64,000 nucleotides of DNA, from contig CM037876.1 in the NCBI GenBank assembly GCA_021292165.1, positions 204,125,200 through 204,189,199 of the forward strand, in the 5' to 3' direction. This document shows, one piece after another, positions 21,311 to 31,980 of this stretch; position 1 is the stretch's first letter; the number at the start of each line of letters is the position of its first letter. Position numbers and translations under genes: made by a program. The notes beneath the pieces were generated by a model. It saw only the letters and a program-made list of their open reading frames with translations. It had not been told where the DNA came from and searched no databases. Origin of the DNA: Shinisaurus crocodilurus. Its lineage: Eukaryota; Chordata; Lepidosauria; Squamata; Shinisauridae.

Positions 21311-22062
21311 TCTACCTTCTCCCCACCCCTGCTGTAGCCTACAAAACAAAGCTCTCATGTCATAAAAGTATGATCTTAAAGACATCACAGGACTCATTAT
21401 GAAAGTAAGAGAGGGATGGTTTTTTGGGACAGGCATTTTAAAAAGCTGTATGCATGTAATACCACAGACCTTCCATTTCTTAAAAAATCTGACCACCCTT
21501 TAATACTAAGTGAATAGTTTGTAGATCAACTTCTAAGATTTGAGATTAATCATATACATTTTGTTGCTAGGGCAGACAGACAAAGCTCAGAAAGCATCGC
21601 ATTTTCTACAAGGGTTATCTGTAATTTTGTGTTTCCCTGACTCTAAAAACTAATTGGGTTAGTGCCGCCCCCTAGTGTACAAAGAATGTAGTTAAATGAT
21701 ATCTTGCTTAAATGGGGAATTTAAAAATGTAAAATGGAAGAGGAGTATCATTTTCCATAGGTATTTTCTTTAGGAAAGTGTTTTAATGTTGTGAAATACC
21801 TTGTCAGACTCTGAAGCAAAAACTCTGGATACCAATTAATTTATATGGCTACTAAAAAGCCTTGGAATTTGATCAATTGATGACCTAGATATCCAAGATG
21901 ATCAAATGGTCCATTATACTGAATATAATATTTATGCTAGAAGTTAGTCTCCACCACTAGCAAATTTATAATCTATACAAAAGAGAACACACATTGAAAA
22001 GTTTAACTATGGAAGCTAACTTCATAATATAGAACATAATGAGAACCTGCCATTAATTATAC
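21311..22062. other. Unassigned sequence
   Basis: No gene recognised; it contains the CTCF-like match listed separately. Confidence 0.4.
21663..21680 (-). promoter_or_regulatory. CTCF-like binding motif
   Basis: The reverse complement reads CACTAGGGGGCGGCAC, which fits the vertebrate CTCF core (CCA..AGGGGGCGC type) at nearly all informative positions. A sequence match alone does not show occupancy. The site lies in otherwise unassigned, non-repeat sequence, which makes it somewhat more credible than a match inside a MITE. Confidence 0.4.
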
Positions 22063-22198
22063 CAGCTTTCCCCAACCTGGTGCCCTCCAGATGTTTTGGA
22101 CTTTAACTCCCATCAGCCCCAGCCAGCATGGTCAGTGGTCAGAAATGCTGGGAGTTGTAGTCCAAACCATCTGGAGGGCACTAGGTTGAGGATGCTTG
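22063..22198. mobile_element. Palindromic hAT-type MITE
   Basis: CCCAACCTGGTGCCCTCCAG at the left pairs with CTGGAGGGCACTAGGTTGAG at the right. Interior arms pair as AACTCCCATCAG and CTGGGAGTTG. The target duplication is not clear, so this copy is older than its relatives. Confidence 0.75.
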
Positions 22199-22241
22199 AG
22201 CTATTCTGTTTCATAGCAGTGCTCACATGTTACATTCTCCA

Positions 22242-22369
22242 AGGGCACAATGCTATGCAAGTTTAGACAGAAAAAAGGTCACAACTCCCAGCATGTCCCA
22301 GCCAACTGGCTGGGGCATGCTGGGAGTTGTAGGCCTTTTTTCTGTCTAAACTTGCATGGGATTGCACCC
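22242..22369. repeat. Long-arm palindromic MITE
   Basis: The arm GCAAGTTTAGACAGAAAAAA continues through a CAACTCCCAGCATG segment and pairs with its complement, which ends CTGTCTAAACTTGC; the loop is minimal around 22,305. Outer ends are GGGCACAATG and the complement-like CATGGGATTGCACCC. No reading frame is present. Confidence 0.85.
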
Positions 22370-23521
22370 TAAATCAGTTTCTAACTACAACTTAAGAGCA
22401 ACCCTGAAGCCACTGATATGTAATCAACTCTAATCAGTGTAGCTACTTTAGAAGAATATGTTACAGGGTTCCAGCCAAAGTTTTCACAATAAGAACTTAC
22501 TAATTTCAGGCAATGAACTTCTCCTGTACTGACACTTTGTAATTCTTTCTCTCATTATACACAAAAACCCCTAATCAAACAAGAACAAACTATGAACAGC
22601 AAACCTGAATAAGACAAGTGAAATGCACATTGAAACAAGAGAACTAAAGAAGATATAGTTAAAAGTGTAATTTAAAAAAAAATGTTGCTACATTCTTTCA
22701 AACTTTAACACTATTAAGTTTAAGCACTTATTAGACCACACTATCCCACCCCCAAGAAGAATCCATAAATAATTACTTATAGGAACTTACTGGAAAGTGT
22801 TCTTTTCAAGCTTCAATAAATGAGAGAAGGAGCACAGTTTACATCTGCAAAATAATTCACATTTGGACTTCAAAGCAACAGAATTTAATTCCATTAAGAA
22901 TTTTCCAACTTGAAGTTGTGAGCAACAAAACAAGCAGGGTCATGGCCAAGTTGAAGTGCTATTTGTGACAACTGTTCCCACCCTTTCTTGCTTTATGTAG
23001 GCATTTCAGTTCAATGCTTAACACAGGACATTTTCTTACTTTAGACCTTGAGTATTTCCAGTATGCACACACTGTATTTAAGTGTTTGGAGGATGACTGA
23101 TACCCAGTTTACCAAATAAATAATGTCCTTGTTGCTTCATTTTTAGCTCACGAAAAAAAGGGGTGTAACACATAAATGTGGTTTAGAAATAAAAGATCTA
23201 ACCCAAGTACTTGCTGAAGAGTCAAACTTGTTTTTATACATTGTATTATATTTATTATTTAATTAATTTCTATACCACCCAATAGCCAAAGCTCTCTTAT
23301 TACTTTCTGTTAACAGTGTGTTAGTGCATTATGGTATGATAAGCTTGGTTATATGGGAAGGGTGGAGTGAATGACTAAGCAATAAGGCAAGACTCATTTT
23401 AAATAGATGCAATAATACAAAAATTAATCCAGCTGAACAATTTTGTCCTAGGACTGCATACAGATAACAACAGTCACCTTGCGCAAATATTTTAAGCAGA
23501 ATACAGAAATAAAGTATAGAC
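22370..23521. other. Unassigned sequence with LINE-tail debris
   Basis: A possible inverted L2 3' end (TTCTATACCACCCAATAGCC) lies at 23,240-23,300. I see no gene in the rest. Confidence 0.4.
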
Positions 23522-23816
23522 CAGTGATGGCGAACCTTTTTGAGCCCGAGTGCCCAAACTGCAACACAAAACCAACTTATTTATTTCAAAGTGCCTTAAA
23601 TTTGGCAGGAAGGAGGAGGGGGCACTAGCTAATCGCGCCCCGCTCTGTCTCAGGGCATGGCTCTTCACTGGGTGCGCAAAGATTCGGGCGCGCGCGCGCT
23701 GTGCTTCTGAGCTGTCTGTTCAGTTAGGAGGGCTGGGTGACTGCGCAGTCCACTTCTGGGGGTGGAGATGTTGGAGTGTGCCTGCCTGTGGAGGCCAGCG
23801 AGGAATGAGTGGAGAG
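23522..23816. mobile_element. Truncated copy of the CAGTGATGGCGAACC hAT element
   Basis: It matches 14,146-14,446 closely from the left terminal repeat through TGAGTGGAGAG, then ends without the right terminal repeat. The truncation makes it immobile. Confidence 0.85.
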
Positions 23817-24035
23817 TATACTATAGACTGTGCCAATTAAGCTCATTCAGTAGCTTATGTAAACTAGCATCCAGTTACATTAACAATGCTTACCTAATAT
23901 TTTCCTGACTATTGGGCGGGGGGACTCTGGTTCCTCCTGGCTTGTTTAGAGGAGCAAGAGACTGTGTACAGCTTCACCTTTTAATGAAATAGTCTGTGTA
24001 ATCATTTCGGCCCAAGGATGTAAAACTATAGGAGA

Positions 24036-24210
24036 CTCAAAATATTTATTTATTACATTTCTATCCTGCCTTTTTTCCTGCAAGGAACCCATGGCTGCTT
24101 ACATAATCCTCCTCCTCCTCTCCATTTGATCCTCACAACAACCCTGTGAGGTAGGTTAGGCTGAGAGTCAGTGACTGGCCCAAAGTCATCCAGTGAGCTT
24201 CATGGACGTG
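24036..24210 (-). mobile_element. tRNA-derived (MIR/CORE-like) SINE, 3' part
   Basis: The reverse complement has the block CACTGGATGACTTTGGGCCA, then CCTACCTCACAGGGTTGTTG and TTGCAGGAAAAAAGGCAGGA before a TAAATA-type tail. It lacks the tRNA-like head. Same family as 28,010-28,245 and 59,679-59,877. Confidence 0.8.
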
Positions 24211-24244
24211 GGAAGCACACTGGGTTCGGACACCACGCTAAGCC

Positions 24245-24382
24245 GGGGCTCTCCAACCTTGGATCCCCAGATGTTGCTGGCCTGCAGCTCCCAGCATACC
24301 CAGCCAGCATGGCTAATGGCAAGGGATTCTGGGAGCTGTAGTCCAGCAACATCTGGGGACCCAAGGTTGGAGAGCCCTGCGC
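24245..24382. mobile_element. Palindromic hAT MITE (CTCTCCAACC family)
   Basis: Left end GGGGCTCTCCAACCTTGG pairs with right end CCAAGGTTGGAGAGCCCTG. The flanking 8-mers CGCTAAGC and CGCAAAGC differ by one base. The copy at 59,926-60,058 is the same element in the opposite orientation. Confidence 0.8.
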
Positions 24383-24659
24383 AAAGCCACCATGGCTTAG
24401 CGTGTTATGCTGATCCAGTCAGAGACAGACAGACAGACAGACGGAGAGTCTACTTTCACAATTTCTCATATATTAGGGAAAGAGCTGCTGCACTGAAACT
24501 TTAGCTTGGTCTAGTCTAAGTGAGAGAAGTACCCCAACAGATTAAGGAGTTGGCAACACCATGAATCAGCACAGTGAATGCAAATACACTCAGGCAGCAA
24601 CTTTCAGAAATAATTCACAGCATTTCCAGTCCCCCTCATACAGATTAAACACATAGGAA

Positions 24660-25010
24660 AATTTCACACGACAGGACAACCCATCCTGCGAATAAGCTAC
24701 ACAGTGTTGGTTGTTCATGGAACAACTCATGGTGCACCCAAGAAATGATCGGACTCACCATGGGTTGTTCTCCCCCCACTTCCCCCTCAGTCCACCAGCT
24801 CGTATCCCAGTGTACCTCGTGGCACAACCTGTCTTGTATCCTCCGTCCCTGCTCTGATCTTGAGCCCTTTTCTTCTGCTGCTGCTCTGATCGTAACCCCT
24901 TTTCATTCTCTGCTGCTTTTTTCCCCTCCAGAGATTGCAAAAAGTGCAATTGGGGGGGTTTATTTATTTGCCCCCAAAAATGTGCACAAATGTCTTCGTA
25001 TTTAAAAAAT
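24660..25010 (+). repeat. Interspersed repeat, inverted partner of 15,830-16,130
   Basis: Begins with GCGAATAAGCTACACAGTGT, passes GGTTGTTC and a CTCCCCCC block and ends near AAAAGTGCAATTGGGG with an ATTTATTTGCCCCCAAAAAT segment. The two copies together make a 9-kb-spaced inverted pair. The class is unknown. Confidence 0.55.
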
Positions 25011-25463
25011 ATATAATATTTTGTCTGTTTCTCTGAGTTGCGCAAGTCGCTCTTTCACCTTTCCGATATACAGTATGCTGTCTTGACTGGTCTATTACAT
25101 TGTCGGGAACAGGTGTCAAAAAGTTACAGAGTAACAAGGTGTGGCTGCACATAGGCTACATTGCAAGTAGTTACGTCAACAGGAGCATAAAATTCCTAAG
25201 TTCATATCCCAATTTAAATACAGACAATGGCAATTTGGGTACTTAAGAACATAAGAAGAACCATGCTGAACCAAACCATGGGTCCACCTAGTCCAGCATT
25301 CTGTTCACAGTACAGTGGCCAACAAGATGCCCACAGGATCCCACAAGTAGGACATGAGTACAACAGCACCTTCCCGCCCATGTTCCCCAGCAACTGGAGT
25401 ACACAGGTATACTGCCTCTGATACCGGACGAAGCATATAGCCAATCAGGACTAATCACCATTG

Positions 25464-26229
25464 TGAAGAGAAAGCCAGCCAGGGCAGGTACACACAGACC
25501 CCCACCTTTCACTTGATACCGCACTTGCTCACAATAGAACACACATGCATACCCCCAGGCCACTTCCCCTCCCTTGGCAGCCAAATGAACTGTGCAACAT
25601 TCCAAACAGGAGAGGGGCACCAAGATGCCTAGTGGCCACAAAGAAATGGCAAGTACTACTAAGCACCCTAAAGAACCCAGAGAAACAGGTACTCCTGACC
25701 CGTTTGACAGGTCAGGAGGGGAGGGGGGCGCAGGAGGGAGGAGGGAGCCAAGAAGAAGGGATAAAAGAAGGGGCTTGTGGCGGGAAAAGGTTGTTGGTCG
25801 TGGGCAGCAAGCTGCGCAGAGGTCTAGGGCTTCGGTCTGACCTCAGGATCCAGCCCCGGGCAGCTCCCGGTGAAATTAGCTGAATTCGCCTAGCCACTGA
25901 GCTACGCAGCTGTCAAGGAAGCAGGGTCATTCCAGGTAAACCTTGTGTGTACTGTTGCTACGACTCGCTCTATACCCATGTCCATTGCAGGTGCGTGCTT
26001 TGCGTACTGCTTTTGTGTATGTTTTGATACGCTTAATTAAACTCTGTTTACCTATAAACATCGTAGTGGCTCCCATTCATAAAACTGCTTCCTTCACTAT
26101 CCTAGCGTTAAAATTGGCTGCACCTTTTGTCTAAGTGCCGCGGATTGCACGTAAAGGGCTAACCTTGCTCCGGTTAACCGCTTGGGATCCGGACCCGCAC
26201 AAAGGACCGGTTTTGATCCTTTTTCACAG
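25464..26229 (+). mobile_element. Solo LTR inserted in CR1
   Basis: The insert begins TGAAGAGAAAGCC and ends TTTTTCACAG. The CR1 hexamer CCATTG is present on both sides (25,458-25,463 and 26,230-26,235), which gives a 6-bp target duplication of retroviral or LTR-retrotransposon type. Inside, GGGATAAAAGAAGG (about 25,757) is a plausible TATA region and TTAATTAAACT (about 26,033) a plausible polyadenylation signal, placed as expected for U3-R-U5. No internal viral genes remain, so this is the product of LTR-LTR recombination. I see no similarity to the LTRs at 38.6 or 53.9 kb. Confidence 0.65.
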
Positions 26230-26356
26230 CCATTGATAGCCTTCTCCTCCATAAAATTGCCCAATCCTCCCTTTAAAGCTATCCAAATTGGTGGCCATCA
26301 CTACATTGTGTGGAACTGAATTCCATAGTTTAACTGTGCACTGTGTGAACTGTGCA

Positions 26357-26583
26357 CAGGCAGTCCCCGGGTTACGAACGCCCTAACGGACAACTCATAC
26401 TTAAGAACAGACCGCCATATATGTAAAAATCTGAGTTAAAGATAATGGTTCATACTTACGAATGCACACACTATACGTTGCAACACTTTGAAAATATTGT
26501 GCGGCTTCTGTTCCGACTTAAGTACACATTTGACTTAAAGACAGACTTACGAACGGATCTCATTCGTGACCAGGGACTGTCTG
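26357..26583. mobile_element. Mariner/Tigger-like MITE inserted in CR1
   Basis: CAGGCAGTCCCCGGGTTACG at the left and the complement of CAGACAGTCCCTGGTCACGA at the right are terminal inverted repeats. TA follows on the right (26,584-26,585); the left dinucleotide is CA, probably a mutated TA. The interior is palindromic around ACTTAAG and TTACGAA motifs. Confidence 0.75.
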
Positions 26584-26715
26584 TACTTCCTTTTATCTGT
26601 CCTGAATCTCCCACCAATCAGCTTCACATGATGACCCCGGGTTTTAGTATTATGAAAGAGGGAGACAAATGTCTCCCTGTCCATATCTACACATATCTTT
26701 TCTGCATACTTTTTC

Positions 26716-28009
26716 AATGAACTACCTGGTTAAAAATCCTCACTTCTACTGTGATAAAAATTTCACACATTCCTAGTAATAGATTTAACTGGGAATAGCA
26801 AGTAAAATCCCTTGTTAGTTCCAAGCAGCCAAGGAGACCCCCATAGCTCCAGAGTGTTAGCTGTTCTGATGCATCCTAACTACTACCCTCTGCCCTTTTC
26901 TTCTTTTAAGTAGAGAAACTGCATGCAGCAACTGACAGACTAAGAAAAAATAGGATGAAAATCAAGCAGGAATTAGAAGTGCTGGGTAGTATGGATGTTC
27001 AGAGAGAAGCAACAGATTAAATTTTAATGATATATTATACACTGTAGCATTAGCACTATTTTCCAAGCATAAAATACAGGTACAGTGAAGCCACAGCAAA
27101 CTATTGAGTAATTATATGAGGCAGGAAATGAGGGTTTGAATACTGATGTAAAATATTTACAGGCAGTAAGCACTTAAGAGGCACTTATCGAAGAAAAGAT
27201 GGAAGTTCCAATGCTTATTTTTCTCTTCTATCCCCATTTTATGTATAGGAATTGCTGCATTAATTTCTATTGCACAAATATTTGAAGAAGAAAAATGTAC
27301 CCTGGTAGCTGAAACACAAGCTATGCTGCTCTGTATCAGAGCTCATCTATAAAAAAATAATTAAAGAAAAGGGCCATTAAAAAAGTAGATGAGATACTAA
27401 TAGCTTCTTGTTTTGTATAAGCCTCAGTTTCATTACTGATCTGTTGTGCCCCAAAGAGATGTATCATCATTTCCAAACACTATTTCTGTACTTTGACAAT
27501 GAAATCAGGTTTTAAATAAAATTGCACACCTCAGCCATTCTGCATAATAAGGGAAAGGAAAAGAAAAGGTTGTTCTACTTCTATATCCACAACACTTAGC
27601 AGCAGTGCCTCTCAAAGGGGGAAAGAGACAATGGTCCTGCTGAGCTATAGAGTGTCTTTGCAGAGTGGCTGAGGGATACATAGATACCATCCTTGTCTAA
27701 GGCCCCTACTTCTACAAAACAAATCATCAGTTTGCCCTGAGGGGATGAGAGATAAACAACCTGTGAGCTGCCCACCTTCTAGTTCTTGGGAGTTCCAGCA
27801 ATGATGGTTGCCTCCCTCCTGCACTGACACAAGGCTACTTAAAAATCATCTTGATCTGAGGGGAGGAAAGATGTGGCTTTCAAAAAACAAGCCGACAAAA
27901 CAAAAAACACCCTGGTACTTTATATTATTGTTTTCTTATCTAATTTATATGGATGCTTTTGTTTTAATATTTTCATATAAAACGCCTTGTGAGGTTTGCC
28001 TGAAAAGCA
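26716..28009. other. Unassigned sequence
   Basis: About 1.3 kb without a recognisable gene or repeat family. Confidence 0.4.
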
Positions 28010-28245
28010 GACATAGTGGTGGTTAGAGTGTTAGACTGGGACTCAGGAGATCCGGGTTCTAGTCCCCGCTCGGCCATGAAACTCACTGGGTGACTTTGGG
28101 CCAGTCACTGACTCTCAGCCTAACCTACCTCACAGGGTTGTTGTGAGGATAAAATGGAGAGGAGGAGGACTATGTAAGCCGCCTTGGGTTCCTTGCAGGA
28201 AAAATGGTGGGGTATAAATATAATAAATAAATAAATAAATAAACC
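28010..28245 (+). mobile_element. tRNA-derived SINE with L2-like tail
   Basis: A tRNA-like head (TGGTTAGAGTGTTAGACTGG, box A type; GGGTTCTAGTCC at 28,054-28,065, box B) is followed by a MIR/CORE-like body (GGTGACTTTGGGCCAGTCAC, CCTACCTCACAGGGTTGTTG). The 3' end is GTGGGGTATAAATATAATAA with (AATA)n, which resembles the end of the L2 LINE at 41,783-41,817. This supports L2 as its mobilising partner. Confidence 0.9.
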
Positions 28246-28393
28246 TTAAATAAAATGTCCCTTTCCAGATGCTCTATCAAGCAAACAATCCTAAACTAAC
28301 CCTGTTGGATTGGGGAAGAATGCACACTTCAACTACATGAGCAGGCTTAAGATTTGCACAGGAACATAGGAAGCTGCCTTATACTGAGTCAGT

Positions 28394-28667
28394 ACAGAAG
28401 AGAAGATATTCTCAGGTGCCTGAAAAACTTTTTAATATGCCCAAGACATTTTGGAAAGGACTTTCCTTCTTCAGGGGACGCTTATCTTTCTCCAAATATG
28501 TCACAAAAAATCTTTCTGATGCTTTGAGCATTTTAAAACAGAGGTAGCATTGGAAAGATTTTTTGCGACATATTTGGAGAAAGATGAGGAAGGAAAGCCC
28601 TTTCTGAAATGCATTGGTCATAATAAAAAGTTTTTTTTCAGGCTCCTGAGAATATCTTCTCTTCTGT
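28394..28667. repeat. Fold-back element with ~125-bp arms
   Basis: Left arm (from ACAGAAGAGAAGATATTCTC) pairs with the right arm (ending GAGAATATCTTCTCTTCTGT) across most of the element, meeting near 28,535. Shared internal blocks include TTTCTCCAAATATGT and AAAAATCTTTC. The arms have diverged by several substitutions and a small indel, so it is an old MITE. No reading frame of note. Confidence 0.85.
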
Positions 28668-28861
28668 TTTGGGACACATACTGGTAAGTACCATCTATAA
28701 AAATACAAGTCAGGCCAACTCATAATCTTTAACATAGTTTCCCAATCCTGTGAACTTAAGCTTTTGAATCACCAAGTTTCTAGTTCTATGTTGTAGAAAA
28801 AAGGGTAAGAGTAAGAATAAAAGCTCCGGAAACAATGGTCTACGGCAGGGGTGGGCCAATG

Positions 28862-30657
28862 GCCAGGGAATTGAACAGAAGTCTCACAGCACCACCTTCT
28901 GCATCTGCCCTTCCAGGAAGGAATGGAGCCACTGTAAAACAATGCCTCCATGTCCCATCCCAGCGAGGCAGCCCAGGAGGATACCATGGTAAATGGTATC
29001 GAAAGACACTGAGAGGCCCAGCAGAATCAACAGGGACACACTCCCCCTGTCTAGTTCCCGGCATAAGTCATCTACCAAGGTGGCCAAAGCTGTTTCTGTC
29101 CCATAACTAGGTCTGAAGCCAGACTGAAATGGATCTAGATAATTCATTTCATCCAGGAATCCCTGGAGTCAAGAGGTCACCACGTGCTCCAATACCTTGC
29201 CTAAAAATGGACTATTGGAGACTGGCTGGTAATTATCTAAAATTGTGGGGTTCAAGGAGGGCTTTTTCAACAGGGGTCTCACCACTGCCTCCTTCAGGCA
29301 GGCTGGAACCCTGCCTTGACAAAGGGAGGCATTGACCACTCCAATTATCCACTCACTCCCGCTTTTATGAGCCAGGAACGGCAAGGATCTAGAACACATG
29401 TGGTGACTCTCACCTCTCCAAGGATCCTGTTCACATTCTCAGGCCATGCAAATTGAAAAGTATCCAATAACACTGCACAAGCAGGAGCCAAAGTTACATC
29501 CACTGGGTCTGTATCAACTATAGCGTCCAAGTCAGAGCGGATCCGAGTGACTTTGTCTGCAAAGTGCTGAGCAAATTGTTTACAGCTGGCTGTCAAAAGG
29601 TCTGAGTTCTCTTCTTGTGGTCTAGTGTGTAAAAGACCCCTGGCCACCCAAAACAGCTCTGCAGGACAGCTCTTTGCAGACACAATAGTGGCAGGAGGGG
29701 GGGGGGGATTTGCTGCCTGTATTGCCACAGAGTAGGCCTTCAAATAGGCTCTAGCCTGTGTTCAATCTGATTCACTCCGAGTTTTCTGCCAACGACACTC
29801 TAGTTACCGTCTCACTTGTTTCATCAGCACCAACTCCCTAGAAAACCAGGGTGCTGGTGTGGTTCCACTTCGTGAGAGAGGATGCTTAGGAGCGATTGTG
29901 TCCACTGCCCTGGTCATTTCTCTATTCCAGAGATCAGCCAGGGCTTCAACAGAATCGCCTGCCAAGGCAACAGGAAAATCCCAAGAGCCATCAGGAAACC
30001 ATTTGGATCCATCAGCCTCCTGGGGTGGACCATTTTAATCAGCCCTCCATCCCTACAGAGGTTCTGTCAGCAAGTCTAAACCCCACCAGTTAGTGATCTG
30101 TCCATGACAACGGAACTACAGAGAGCTCCTCCACTCTCAGATCACTATCACCCCATCCAGCACAGAACACGAGGTCCCGAGTGCGCCCAGCAACATGGGT
30201 GGGGCCAGTTACCATTTGGGACAGACCCATGGTTGTCATGGCAGACATGAAGTCCTGAGCCACTGACAGGGCAGTCTCAGCATGGATGTTGAAATCCCCC
30301 AGAACAACAAGCCGAGGGGTCTCCAACACCAACGACCACCTCTGCTAGCTCAGGAAGGGAGACTGTTGAGCAGTGGGGTAGATGGTACACCAACAGAATC
30401 CCTATTCTGTCCTGGGCACCCACCTTCAAATACACACACTGGAACCCAGCAGACTGTGGGATAGGGCACCTGGTCAGGGGGACAGAATCCCGGTAGACCA
30501 CTGCCACTCCACCTCCCCACCCCCCAGGTCTTGCCTGCTGCTGGACAGAGAACCCTGGAAGACAGAGCTGAAAGAGATTAACCCCACCCACCCCTTCATC
30601 CAACCAGTACTTCATCACAAGTAAAAAGCATTTGCACACAGCCAGCAAAACAAGCAA
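28862..30657 (-). pseudogene. L2 LINE ORF2, endonuclease and N-terminal RT, broken
   Basis: The minus strand keeps endonuclease blocks (30,657-30,277: YWLDEGVGGVNLFQL, GGGVAVVYRDSV; 30,332-30,090: LGDFNIHAETAL, GLSQMVTGPTHVAGRTRDLV, VPLSWTDH) and RT blocks (29,399-29,169: SLNPTILDNYQPVSNSPFLG; 29,147-28,884: LDPFQSGFRPSYGTETAL, a damaged DLSAAFD). The copy stops around 28,862, well before the catalytic Asp-Asp motif, so it lacks its 3' half. LINEs usually lose their 5' end; loss of the 3' end implies a later deletion or rearrangement. Many stops and shifts are present. Confidence 0.8.
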
Positions 30658-30659
30658 GG

Positions 30660-31540
30660 AACAAGAAAGGTAAGTGAAAGAGTTAAGTAATATACAGTCG
30701 GCCCAGACATAGTTTAAAAGGAAAAAATGGAGTTACTGTGATGCTAAGGAATCTCACCTAAGAAATGTAATGTGAACAAAGGAGCTGCAAAGTGCATGTT
30801 CTTTTATTTTTAAAGTTGACATTGCTAGTAGCATTGAGAGTGGAAATACTGATAATACAAGATTGACACTTCACATAGTATAGCTGAGCTCTACCTTATT
30901 TCAAGTTTAGTATATCAACAGAAGTCATAAAGCTAACTTCAAATGAGGATTGGAAGAGATCCCATTCAACAATTTTTTATTATGTCTTACTATATCTCTT
31001 ATCAGCTCTCATTTCTGCACCTGAGCAACTTGGAATCCGATGTTCCATGAACTCTAAAGTAACACGCTTGGAATATAAATGACAACCTCACATCTCTAGT
31101 TACACATGCAAGAAAGTCTGGAGCTTGAAGAGCTGAGCTGCAAGGAGATCTGCAGCCTGCAACTTGAGTTGGCCCAGGTCAGAATAAAGTCAAGGACACC
31201 TTCCATAATTTCAGGGGAAGTGGTGGCGGGTGGGAGGCTCCTCCTTGAACACACTATAGCCAAATCTTCCCTTATTCTCGTTTTTAGAACAGTTCTTTTG
31301 TTCTGTATTCAGCTCTGAAGAAAGTTTAAGGCTTTACAATCTGCTTTTAGCAAAAATATGGACAGCTTTTATTATTTTTAATTATTCCATTTCAAACAGG
31401 ATAAAGATATCCCAAGAAACATGCCACATTTTAGGCTCAAAGCACTTGTGTAACCTCAATGCAGCAAAGTAAGGAGGATTTTTAATAATGCATCCTAAAA
31501 TCCTCAGGTTTGGAGGAGTCTCCAAGATAAAGAAATTGAC
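30660..31540. other. Unassigned sequence
   Basis: No gene or classified repeat was recognised. Confidence 0.4.
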
Positions 31541-31872
31541 ACGGTTTGCATGACTGCTGTGGCTCATTGTGGCTTATTTAAGCCATGACGAGCTGCAACA
31601 CCCGCAGGAGCCAACCTGAATATTCAAGCCTCAACTGCGGCTTGTCATGTTGTCCGACACGACATACGGTAACTGTGGGTTATGCAAAGGTAGAACCCAT
31701 GCCCTGTTTTAGGGTCATGCAAGGGTTGTTTAACCCCCACATAACTCACAGTTCTTGGTTCGGATGACCCACTACAGTTGCAGCTGGAATATTCAAGATG
31801 GCTCCTGCAGGCACTGCAGCTTATCATGGCTTAAATGAGCCACAACAAGCTGCAGCAATCATGCGAACCCAG
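31541..31872. mobile_element. Palindromic MITE, intact copy
   Basis: The left half (GTGGCTTATTTAAGCCATGA, CAGGAGCCAACCTGAATATT) is the inverted counterpart of the right half (GAATATTCAAGATGGCTCCTG, CATGGCTTAAATGAGCCACA). The middle contains GGTTGTTTAACCCCCACATAA. This copy is uninterrupted and serves as the empty-site reference for the neighbouring copy hit by the DIRS element. Confidence 0.8.
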
Positions 31873-31980
31873 TCCATTTCTTTGTCCTGGAGACTTGGAG
31901 GGTTGTTTAACCCTCACATAACCCACAGTTCCTGAGTTCAGATGACACGACAAGGACAGGTTGCTTACCTGTAACTGTAG

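Larger units (their letters stand above)
25250..26715 (-). mobile_element. CR1 LINE 3' end split by two insertions
   Basis: Three collinear CR1 pieces (about 25,250-25,463; 26,230-26,356; 26,584-26,715) match 655-1,060 of the first CR1 in order. They cover the 3' UTR and the C-terminal ORF2 codons (GGGAGATTCAGGACAGATAA region). The gaps are filled by a solo LTR and a mariner-like MITE, which gives a clear age order: CR1 first, the two insertions later. Confidence 0.85.

Noticed and set aside
28019..28080. A genuine tRNA gene
   Set aside because: Box A and box B are present, but the cloverleaf 3' half is replaced by the SINE body, and the same unit recurs three more times.
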